Of a stretch of 5,977 bases of DNA, positions 1-5,614 are shown in pieces (the stretch's first letter is position 1; every line of letters starts with the position of its first letter). Under the pieces are notes generated by a model. The model was not told where the DNA came from. It searched no databases and worked only from the letters and a program-made list of their open reading frames with translations. The position numbers and the translations under genes were made by a program. Source of the stretch: CAZPAN01 sp964428485 (lineage in GTDB: Bacteria > Actinomycetota > Coriobacteriia > Coriobacteriales > CADBOM01); contig CAYRYP010000073.1 of the NCBI GenBank assembly GCA_964428485.1, positions 1 to 5,977 on the forward strand, given 5' to 3'.

Positions 1-443
1 TCCAGACTCTTCTGCGCGTTCGCTGGACTCGTTGAAGGCAGCGGGATCAGGTTGATATCGAGGAGGGGGCTCTGGAACCTCCGAAACAGACGTGTCGCGG
101 TCGTTCCTGTCGTGAAAACCGCGGAGATGGGAGCAAAGTCGAGCACTCTTTTGATGTCGTTGGGCACGGCGTCTTTGATGCTGGCATCGCTCGCGCCCTC
201 AATCTCACAAGAGGCGAGAACATCCCAAAGGGCGATGCCGGAGTCGAGCGCGAGCTGCCTTCGGGCATCGACCCCCTCCGGTGTCGGGACGCTCAGGAGA
301 CGCGAGATTACCGGCCAAAACCTGTTTCGCGGGTGCATGTAGTAGAAACCCGCCTCCCTCGACTTGGGCGAGGGCATCGTTCCAAGCACGAGTACGCGCG
401 AGTTAGCGTCGAAGACCGGTTCTATCGTATGCTCGACCCGCAT
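1..443 (-). CDS. Hypoxanthine (deoxyinosine)-DNA glycosylase, UDG superfamily; C-terminus cut by window edge
   Basis: I translated the minus strand from the ATG at 443-441; the frame stays open for 147 codons to the window edge, with no stop reached. The product matches the hypoxanthine-DNA glycosylase type (TIGR04274-like, UDG family 6). Residues 21-28 read GTMPSPKS, residues 33-43 FYYMHPRNRFW, 72-75 LWDV, and 135-142 LPSTSPAN, the second active-site motif. By family knowledge such enzymes remove hypoxanthine (deaminated adenine) from DNA to start base-excision repair in the cytoplasm. Family members are about 160-170 aa, so roughly 20 residues are missing. The start is supported by GGGAGG (450-455) six bases upstream. 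It is divergent from the transferase at 563. I am confident of the superfamily; the exact base specificity is inferred. Confidence 0.85.
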   Translation of the reverse strand, partial: MRVEHTIEPVFDANSRVLVLGTMPSPKSREAGFYYMHPRNRFWPVISRLLSVPTPEGVDARRQLALDSGIALWDVLASCEIEGASDASIKDAVPNDIKRVLDFAPISAVFTTGTTATRLFRRFQSPLLDINLIPLPSTSPANAQKSL

Positions 444-521
444 CTAGTTCCTCCCTGCACGCTGTCCGACGACACCCGTTTTACGCGCGGAGCTTTGGCG
501 CCGGATGCTTGGTGCCGGACA

Positions 522-528
522 TATAATA
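522..528. promoter_or_regulatory. Symmetric -10 box TATAATA between divergent genes
   Basis: The plus strand reads TATAAT at 522-527, an exact sigma-70-type -10 hexamer. Start of transcription would be near 534, leaving a short leader before the transferase ATG at 563. The minus strand of the same bases reads TATTAT (528-523), a good -10 for the glycosylase on the other side, giving a leader of about 70 nt. I find no convincing -35 hexamer at 16-18 bp on either side. CGTTTTA (477-483) and TAAAACG (527-533) also form a 7-bp inverted repeat that overlaps the box. Confidence 0.5.
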
Positions 529-552
529 AAACGATTCGCGTCCCCGATGCTT

Positions 553-556
553 GGAG
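553..556 (+). promoter_or_regulatory. Shine-Dalgarno GGAG that selects the ATG at 563
   Basis: GGAG sits six bases before the ATG at 563. The in-frame TTG at 551 would lie at the edge of this site and has no ribosome-binding sequence of its own, so ATG 563 is the preferred start. The protein then begins MSTRKN, four residues shorter than the longest open frame. Confidence 0.65.
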
Positions 557-562
557 CCGTTC

Positions 563-1248
563 ATGTCAACCCGCAAAAACGCACTGCTTCTGTTCAGCAA
601 GCCGCCGATCACCGGCATGGTCAAGACGAGGCTCTCGACCATCAAGGACGGCTCATTCAGCCCCGAGATCGCCGCGTGGCTCTACCACTGCATGCTCTTC
701 GACGTGGTAGAGATCTGTTGCGACGCACTTGCCGAGTTGGAGACGCGTGGGAACGATGCCGATGGGGTGACCGACGAATACTCGCTCATCATCTCCACCA
801 CCCCACCCGACAAGCTCGATGAGATGCGCGGGGTGTTCGAGGAGTCCGGGGAGTGGCCGCGCCCTATCGAGATTATCTGCGACCGTGGCGCGAGCTTCGA
901 CGAGCACTACAATGACGCGTTCGAGCAGGTTTGGGATATGGGGTTTGACACCATCCTATCGATGGGGGCAGATATGCCAGCACTCCCCCGCCGGGTGGTC
1001 GTCGAGGGCTTCGACAGACTCCACGACATGTATGGGATGGAGGGCGGCGGATGCGTAATCTCCCCCGATCAGCAAATGGGTGTGTCGATCATAGGCTGGA
1101 CGCGCGACACAAATATGGATCACAACGGCGTGTTCTATAACCCCGACGGCATGACGGTGCTTCCGGCCTACATCGCCAAGTGCCGTGAGCGTGGGGTGAG
1201 AGCACAGCTGATAGAAGCGGTGGTGGATGTGGACACGATGCTCGACCT
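563..1248 (+). CDS. DUF2064 / TIGR04282-type GT-A fold transferase (CofC/MobA-like); 3' end lost in gap
   Basis: About 228 residues are visible before the assembly gap. The N-terminus carries the nucleotide-binding signature of this family: KPP at residues 12-14, Gly17 and VKTRL at 19-23. GADMPALP starting at residue 135 is the counterpart of the family's metal/nucleotide-binding G-[ST]-D-x-P motif. VDVDT at 221-225 matches the conserved near-C-terminal DxDT segment. Family members are about 200-250 aa, so little is missing. The fold is that of nucleotide-sugar or NTP transferases; annotated relatives are called rSAM/selenodomain-associated transferase 1 or CofC-like guanylyltransferase. The true substrate cannot be read from the sequence. 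No radical SAM or selenium partner is visible here. Frames that continue through the N run are artefacts. Confidence 0.8.
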
Positions 1249-1348
1249 NNNNNNNNNNNNNNNNNNNNNNNNNNNNNNNNNNNNNNNNNNNNNNNNNNNN
1301 NNNNNNNNNNNNNNNNNNNNNNNNNNNNNNNNNNNNNNNNNNNNNNNN
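1249..1348. other. Assembly gap of 100 N
   Basis: Exactly 100 N, the usual placeholder for a gap of unknown size. The true gap must hold at least the last codons and stop of the transferase and whatever terminates the convergent tRNA transcript. Adjacency of the genes on either side is only as good as the scaffolding. Confidence 0.95.
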
Positions 1349-1362
1349 GCCGTGTGCTTTCT

Positions 1363-1438
1363 TGGTGGGCCCAGCAGGATTCGAACCCGCAACCCAGGGA
1401 TTATGAGTCCCCTGCGCTAACCGTTGCGCCATGGGCCC
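1363..1438 (-). tRNA. tRNA with CAT anticodon: tRNA-Ile2 (lysidine type) or elongator tRNA-Met
   Basis: The minus strand folds as a complete 76-nt cloverleaf. The acceptor GGGCCCA pairs with TGGGCCC; the D stem is GCGC/GCGC with an 8-nt loop; the anticodon stem GGGGA/TCCCT carries loop CTCATAA; the variable loop is GGGTT; the T stem GCGGG/CCTGC carries loop TTCGAAT. Discriminator A is followed by an encoded CCA (1365-1363). Anticodon CAT is shared by initiator Met, elongator Met and Ile2. The Watson-Crick first acceptor pair and the lack of three G-C pairs next to the anticodon loop argue against the initiator. C4-G69 and C5-G68 match the pairs that E. coli TilS uses to recognise tRNA-Ile2, which leans towards Ile2, but this is not decisive. 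Confidence 0.93.
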
Positions 1439-1470
1439 TTGTGCAAAGCCGAGCAATGCGACAAGAGCAG

Positions 1471-1476
1471 ATTATA
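1471..1476 (-). promoter_or_regulatory. -10 box TATAAT of the CAT tRNA gene
   Basis: The minus strand reads GGGTATAATCTGC, an exact -10 hexamer, 32 bases before the tRNA 5' end at 1438. A start near 1464 would leave a leader of about 25 nt. The best candidate at -35 distance is only TCGCTT (1499-1494), a weak match. No T-G extension precedes the box. Confidence 0.6.
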
Positions 1477-1511
1477 CCCGAACCCCGCAGGATAAGCGAC
1501 GGTGTGCGCTC

Positions 1512-1550
1512 GGCGGCGACGGCCGGGTGACTTTAGAGAAGAACGCCGCC
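1512..1550. repeat. Inverted repeat, 7-bp arms, 25-nt spacer
   Basis: GGCGGCG (1512-1518) is the exact reverse complement of CGCCGCC (1544-1550). It lies just upstream of the tRNA promoter, in the -40 to -75 region on the minus strand. In GC-rich DNA a 7-bp match could be chance. Confidence 0.35.
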
Positions 1551-1645
1551 TCCAAGTCGTTACAAGCCCGAAACACTATCGAAACTTCCGGTTCCTACTA
1601 TTCGAACCATGCGGAATCCCAAGATCTTGACGTGTACATATTTTG

Positions 1646-1688
1646 CGGGAAGTCGCTCCTTTCCGCTGAGCCACCCCGAGACTTCCCG
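1646..1688. repeat. Inverted repeat, 9-bp perfect arms, 25-nt spacer
   Basis: CGGGAAGTC (1646-1654) is the exact reverse complement of GACTTCCCG (1680-1688). Inside it GCTC (1655-1658) and GAGC (1668-1671) can extend the stem as an asymmetric second helix. No T-tract follows on either strand, so it does not look like an intrinsic terminator. Confidence 0.6.
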
Positions 1689-1699
1689 ATTCCCCATCA

Positions 1700-1758
1700 G
1701 GCACCGCCGATCCAACCCGATTTCCTCATGCATGTCGCTAAATAGGATCGGCGGTGCC
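1700..1758. repeat. Inverted repeat, 14-bp perfect arms, 31-nt spacer
   Basis: GGCACCGCCGATCC (1700-1713) is the exact reverse complement of GGATCGGCGGTGCC (1745-1758). The spacer contains the 8-bp palindrome CATGCATG (1727-1734). A perfect 14-bp match so close by is not expected by chance. The wide loop and the lack of T-runs argue against a standard terminator. It could be a stable mRNA 3' structure of galE, a small RNA, a REP-like or miniature element, or an operator. Confidence 0.75.
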
Positions 1759-1881
1759 AACTGGGTGATGCGACCATCTCAAAAAGATGCCTCCACGCTC
1801 TTCGGACCAGTAGACCGCTCGAAACACAATCCAAACGTCCTTGTTCAGCTAGGCGTCCCAGCTCGAATTCTCAACCCTGGT

Positions 1882-2874
1882 CTAGCCCTGCTGCTCCATG
1901 AGTTGCTTTCGGAAGGCGTAGTCGCTCTTGAGCATATCTTCGAGTGTGAGTTCCGGTTCCCAGCCCAACACCTCGCGGGCGACCTTGTTGCTCGCTATGA
2001 GCTTGCCGGGGTCGCCGGGGCGCCTGGGTGCGTACTCGTACTCAAACGGGAAGAGTTCCTTCGCCACGTCTACCACCTCAGCCACAGAGTACCCGGCGTT
2101 CGAGCCAAGGTTTGCCAGCAGAGACTTGCCGGTGTCGAGCAGGTACTCGCCTCCCAGCACATGGGCCTTGGCAAGGTCGGTGACGTGGATGTAGTCGCGA
2201 ATGCAGGTGCCGTCGGGGGTGTCATAGTCGTTGCCGAAGATGTACATCCTCTCCCTGATCCCCAGGGCAGCCTGCATGATGATCGGGATGAGGTGTGTGA
2301 GCTTGTCCTTCTTCAACCCTATCTTGAGCGAGGCGTCCGCGCCAGCAACGTTGAAGTAGCGGAATATGCAGTAGTTGAGATCGTAGGCGGCCGCACACCA
2401 CTGGATCAGTCTCTCGCACGCGAGCTTGGTCTCGCCGTAGGGGTTGATGGGTTTGCAGGTGTCGGTCTCCTCACAGATCGGCTTCTCAGGCTCACCGTAG
2501 GTCGCGGCCGTCGAGGAGAACACTACGTTTCGGATGCCACGGTCCACCATCGCAGAGATCATCGTACGAACGCCCTCTACGTTGTTCTCGTAGTACTCGA
2601 GCGGATGATCTACCGATTCTGGGACGATGAGCTTGGCGGCGAAGTGGAAGACCACGTCGATAGGCTCGCCCTGCTCGGCCTTGGCGTCGAAGACGGTGGT
2701 GATGTCGTCCTTGTGGCGGATGTCGCCCCAGAAGAAATCGGCCTTCGGGTGTACATCCTGTCTCTCACCCGTGGAGAGGTTATCGAGCACGGTGACATTG
2801 TGTCCCGCGCGGATGAGCTCGTAGACGGCATGCGAACCAATGTAGCCCGCGCCTCCGATGACGAGTGCGTTCAT
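1882..2874 (-). CDS. galE: UDP-glucose 4-epimerase GalE
   Basis: A complete 330-aa short-chain dehydrogenase/reductase, the usual GalE length. The NAD-binding loop GGAGYIGSH is at residues 7-15, and FSSTAATYG at 119-127 supplies the catalytic Ser/Thr (Thr122). The catalytic Tyr146-x3-Lys150 lies in NPYGETK. FRYFNVAGA (171-179) and IRDYIHVTDLAKAH (225-238) are epimerase hallmarks. It interconverts UDP-glucose and UDP-galactose using tightly bound NAD, feeding the Leloir pathway and cell-surface polysaccharide synthesis. The start at 2874 is chosen because the Rossmann strand begins at once and AGGAG lies just upstream; the longer frame to 2991 adds 39 unrelated residues. The position equivalent to E. 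coli Tyr299 appears to be Leu292, so N-acetylated substrates are possible. It stands alone, divergent from hydF, with no other gal genes in view. Confidence 0.96.
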   Translation of the reverse strand: MNALVIGGAGYIGSHAVYELIRAGHNVTVLDNLSTGERQDVHPKADFFWGDIRHKDDITTVFDAKAEQGEPIDVVFHFAAKLIVPESVDHPLEYYENNVEGVRTMISAMVDRGIRNVVFSSTAATYGEPEKPICEETDTCKPINPYGETKLACERLIQWCAAAYDLNYCIFRYFNVAGADASLKIGLKKDKLTHLIPIIMQAALGIRERMYIFGNDYDTPDGTCIRDYIHVTDLAKAHVLGGEYLLDTGKSLLANLGSNAGYSVAEVVDVAKELFPFEYEYAPRRPGDPGKLIASNKVAREVLGWEPELTLEDMLKSDYAFRKQLMEQQG

Positions 2875-2878
2875 AATG

Positions 2879-2883
2879 CTCCT
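2879..2883 (-). promoter_or_regulatory. Shine-Dalgarno AGGAG that decides the galE start
   Basis: AGGAG lies four bases before the ATG at 2874-2872, a slightly short but workable spacing. It supports the 330-aa protein over the 369-aa open frame. Confidence 0.65.
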
Positions 2884-2891
2884 GACCTTGG

Positions 2892-2935
2892 TCCGGCGGC
2901 GACAAGCTGCCGGATGCCTGTCCGGAATAGCCGGA
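2892..2935. promoter_or_regulatory. Two tandem hairpins in the galE leader
   Basis: Hairpin A has TCCGGCGGC (2892-2900) pairing with GCTGCCGGA (2906-2914) around a 5-nt loop; it is 9 bp with one G-T on the plus strand and 6+2 bp with one mismatch in the galE mRNA sense. Hairpin B has TCCGG (2921-2925) pairing with CCGGA (2931-2935), again with a 5-nt loop. Both sit immediately upstream of the galE ribosome-binding site and could act as a leader structure or as binding-site dyads. No known riboswitch is recognised. Confidence 0.45.
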
Positions 2936-2948
2936 ACTGCCGCGATCA

Positions 2949-2954
2949 ATACTA
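2949..2954 (-). promoter_or_regulatory. Possible -10 box TAGTAT for galE
   Basis: The minus strand reads GTTAGTATTGAT; TAGTAT matches five of six -10 positions. Transcription would start near 2942, placing both leader hairpins within a leader of about 68 nt. I see no clear -35 hexamer at the right distance, so this is tentative. Confidence 0.3.
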
Positions 2955-3099
2955 ACACCGCGGGATGGATATTGCGCGGACTCCTACTCATGGGACGTGC
3001 GGCGGTCTACCTTCCGGCCTACGGAGCGCGCAGAGGCTCACTTGGAACGCGGTGATATGCTGGAATCGAACGCTTTCGGAAGAGAGGTGCATCTAGAAC

Positions 3100-4378
3100 A
3101 TGGCAGACAGAAAGAGCGAGACAACGCAAACTCCGGACATGGAATCGGCCCCGCGCGGTATGAGGGTGCGTATCGCGGTGCTCGGCCGCAGAAACGCCGG
3201 CAAGTCAAGCCTGCTCAATGCGATAGCCGGCCAGGACGTGGCCTTGGTGAGCGAGATCCCCGGAACCACGACCGACCCCGTGGAGAAGCCCATGGAGTTC
3301 TTGCCGTTGGGACCCGTGATTTTCATCGACACAGCGGGAACGGACGACACCGGTGAACTTGGGGAGATGCGGGTCGACCGCACGATGCGGGCACTCGATT
3401 CCGCAGACGCCGCCATTGTCGCGTGCGAGTGCGGGGCATGGGGGGGCGACGAGGATGCTGTGTGCGCTGAGCTAGTCAAGAGGGGAATCCCTTTCTGCAT
3501 TGCACTCACAAAGGCCGACCTGCATCCAGATCAGGCGACAGGTGTGGTGGAAGTGCCCCCGTGCAGGGGCGCGGTGGCCACCGTTGCTGTGAGCGCGACC
3601 GAACGCGCCGCCTTGGAGGAGCTACATGACGCGATAGTCTCCACCATCCCCGAAAGCTTGCTCGAGGATCCGCCGATACTTGCCGACCTAATGGATGAGC
3701 GCGGACTCGCAGTCCTTGTTGTCCCAGTCGACAAGCAAGCCCCCAAGGGCCGGCTTATACTCCCTCAGGTCCAGACGATAAGGGACCTTTTAGACGACCA
3801 CTGCATGTGCATGGTAGTGCAAGACGTCGACCTTCCGCTCGCTCTCTCACGCCTAGCCGACCCACCCGACATCGTGGTCACCGACTCGCAGGCCTTCGCC
3901 TCCGTGGCACGAGATGTTCCACAAAGCATCCCGATGACGAGCTTCTCCATTCTCTTTGCGAGGTTCAAGGGCGACCTCGCGACGCTCGCTCACGGCGCCG
4001 GCGCGCTAAACTCGCTTCGCGACGGCTCGAGAGTTCTCATTGCGGAGAGCTGCACCCACCACAGGATCTGCGACGATATCGGCAGCATCAAGATCCCGGC
4101 GCTTCTGCACAACAAGATCGCCCAGGGCATCGAAATTGCAAACTGTCGCGGGACCGACTTCCCACAAGACCTCTCCGAATACGACCTCGTCATACACTGC
4201 GGCGGCTGCATGCTCAACAGGACGGCCATGCTCTCCCGGATCGACAGGTGCACCCGATCGGGCGTGCCGATCACTAACTACGGAATGTCGATAGCGCATG
4301 CGCTGGGGATTCTCCCGAGGGCGCTAGCCCCCTTCGAGGGCGCGCTCGACGCCTACATGGAGGGTGCAGGCAGACAGG
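3100..4378 (+). CDS. hydF: [FeFe]-hydrogenase H-cluster maturation GTPase HydF; last codons lost in gap
   Basis: 426 residues are visible. The N-terminal GTPase domain shows G1 GRRNAGKSS (29-37), G2 Thr within PGTTTDP (54-60), G3 DTAG (77-80), G4 TKAD (137-140) and a G5-like SAT (165-167). A middle dimerisation region follows. The C-terminal cluster-binding domain has CTHH (Cys318, His320) and HCGGC (366-370: His366, Cys367, Cys370), the CxH...HCxxC signature that binds a [4Fe-4S] cluster. HydF is the scaffold on which HydE and HydG products become the diiron subcluster delivered to HydA; GTP hydrolysis supports partner exchange. ATG 3100 is preceded by GAGAGGTG with a rather long spacer; Met14 and Met21 are alternatives, and G1 begins only at residue 29. 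HydF is normally about 400 aa, so it is almost complete. HydE, HydG and HydA are not in the window. Confidence 0.95.
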
Positions 4379-4478
4379 NNNNNNNNNNNNNNNNNNNNNN
4401 NNNNNNNNNNNNNNNNNNNNNNNNNNNNNNNNNNNNNNNNNNNNNNNNNNNNNNNNNNNNNNNNNNNNNNNNNNNNNN
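4379..4478. other. Assembly gap of 100 N
   Basis: Exactly 100 N. The MoeA-like protein lacks roughly 50-60 residues of its C-terminal domain and hydF lacks its stop, so the missing DNA is probably longer than 100 bp. Frames that read through the N run are artefacts. Confidence 0.95.
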
Positions 4479-5519
4479 GGGTTTGCCCCCGCCGTGCCCA
4501 CCTGTGGGAAATGGCGCCGCCAGCTTCACAGGGAACCTCTCCGGTTCGGTAGGAAGCCCCAAAAACCTCATCATCAGCGGACGAAGGTAGAAGTCGAGCG
4601 TGAAGGAGGCGCCGGCCGGAGGACCGGAGATACCCACGATGGGCTTGCCCTCCACGATCGAATACGAGCTGTGGTGCCCTGGGCCATGATTGGTCTCGTG
4701 GCAGATCACCTCGCCGATGTCCTCTAGCTTCTCGCAGGACCAGTCGTCCGAGCCCTTAGATGAACCGGCATTGAGCACGACTATGTCAGCTATGGAGCAG
4801 GCATGGCGCACCGCATCCTCGATGAGCTCGGGTACGTCGGGGACTATGTCCATGATCATCGGGACGCCTCCCCAGGCCTCCACCTTGCCGCGCACAAGTA
4901 GGCTGTTCGTCTCGATGTTCCTGCCGCGTTCGATCTCGCCTCCCGGGTGGACCAGCTCTCCGCCTGTTGGAATGAAGGCGACCCTGGGCCTAGTGCGAAC
5001 CGCGACCGAGGTGATGTTTCCCGAGGCGATCCTAGCGGCGACATCCGGAGTGATCCTCTCTCCCACCCTGGCCAGGACATCCCCGCGTTTAATGTTGGCG
5101 CCAGCGGGCCTGGTGCCCGCGAACCGCTTGGAGGGCGCGGCATCTATCTCCACGTGCTGCTCATCCTCGGACACCCTTACATGCTCGATGACTATCGCGG
5201 TGTCGAACCCCTCTGGCATGGCCACTCCGGTATTCGCGAACTCCCAATCCCTACCGCGCACCCAAACCGAAGTGTCTGGCATCTCCCCATCGGCGAAACC
5301 ATCCCAGTGCACCGCGATGGAGTCCATCATGCACTGTAGAGTGTTCGGGGAATCGACCCTGGATACAACATCTCGCGCGAGCACCCTCCCGAAGCTGCGA
5401 TCCACGTCGACAACCTCCTCCAGCGGACCATGTTCGCAATTTGGGAACCCCCATCTTGCTAGAACAGCCTCCACCGCCTCCTCGCGAGTCATCTCGATAT
5501 GATGCGAATGATCCCTCAT
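4479..5519 (-). CDS. moeA: Molybdopterin molybdotransferase, MoeA-like; C-terminal domain lost in gap
   Basis: 347 residues are visible against about 400-410 for the family. MDSIAV (65-70) corresponds to the MoeA MDGYAV motif and keeps the Asp. FAGTRPAGANIKRGD (133-147) matches the R-x-G-x-D-I-x-x-G segment before the MogA-like domain. IPTGGEL (183-189) matches the STGDEL motif, NAGSSKGSDDW (250-260) the GVSxGxxDY loop, and GISGPPAGA (296-304) the GLPGNPVS loop. By family knowledge MoeA inserts molybdate into adenylylated molybdopterin to make the molybdenum cofactor in the cytoplasm. The start at 5519 has AGGGGG (5526-5531) six bases upstream; Met10 is a weaker alternative. The motif departures resemble MoeA-like proteins of anaerobes and could mean a specialised paralogue. 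It is convergent with hydF and divergent from tRNA-Asn; no other moa/mob gene is visible. Confidence 0.88.
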
Positions 5520-5570
5520 CTAGTTCCCCCTGATTCGAACGCTGATGCTTCCCATAGCGAGCTGCCGTTG

Positions 5571-5614
5571 AGCGACGGAAAGAAAACTCTCCCGCACAGC
5601 CGTTTCCGTTCGCT
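5571..5614. promoter_or_regulatory. Imperfect inverted repeat abutting the divergent promoter
   Basis: AGCGACGGAAA (5571-5581) is the reverse complement of TTTCCGTTCGCT (5603-5614) apart from one extra base, with a 21-nt spacer. The right arm ends on the first T of TATAATA. It covers the spacer and -35 zone of the tRNA-Asn promoter and, on the other strand, the first bases of a moeA transcript. It could therefore be an operator or a hairpin in the moeA leader. Confidence 0.45.

Larger units (their letters stand above)
504..559. repeat. 14-bp near-identical direct repeat flanking the divergent promoter box
   Basis: GATGCTTGGTGCCG at 504-517 and GATGCTTGGAGCCG at 546-559 differ at one base and start 42 bp apart, about four helical turns. 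They lie on either side of the TATAATA at 522-528. The second copy contains the GGAG ribosome-binding sequence of the downstream transferase. This could be a pair of operator half-sites or a chance or duplication relic; nothing in the sequence names a regulator. Confidence 0.45.
1439..1881. other. 443-base stretch without a convincing gene, between the CAT tRNA and galE
   Basis: Short open frames exist on both strands here, for example a minus-strand frame at 1560-1760, but none has a good ribosome-binding site or a recognisable product. The stretch holds the tRNA promoter (1471-1476), three inverted repeats listed separately (1512-1550, 1646-1688, 1700-1758) and the 3' flank of galE. CATCT/AGATG at 1775-1789 with the CAAAA spacer is a further small hairpin. 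No T-rich intrinsic terminator is visible after the galE stop on the minus strand. Confidence 0.6.

Noticed and set aside
551..1420. Plus-strand frame that appears to run through the N block and end inside the tRNA
   Set aside because: Only the part before 1249 is real sequence. The residues after the gap are antisense tRNA read in an arbitrary frame.
1363..1560. Integration site of a mobile element at the CAT tRNA
   Set aside because: No second copy of the tRNA 3' end occurs in the window and no integrase is visible. The 3' flank is lost in the gap, so it cannot be supported.
1646..1688. SRP (4.5S) RNA, suggested by GGCTCAGCGGAAAGGAGC on the minus strand
   Set aside because: The conserved apical GGAA-loop context and flanking pairing of SRP RNA are not present.
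1700..1758. Inverted repeat as an intrinsic terminator of galE
   Set aside because: The 31-nt loop is too wide and neither strand has a T-tract after the stem.
1560..1760. Minus-strand 66-codon frame in the galE-tRNA spacer
   Set aside because: It has a TTG start, no ribosome-binding site and no recognisable product, and it runs through both large inverted repeats.
1609..2955. Long plus-strand open frame of 448 codons
   Set aside because: It lies antisense to galE, whose motifs are unmistakable. It is a mirror frame produced by GC-rich codon bias.
4353..5519. MoeA-like frame extended through the second N block into 4353
   Set aside because: The bases beyond the gap belong to the hydF 3' end on the other strand; continuation across N is meaningless.
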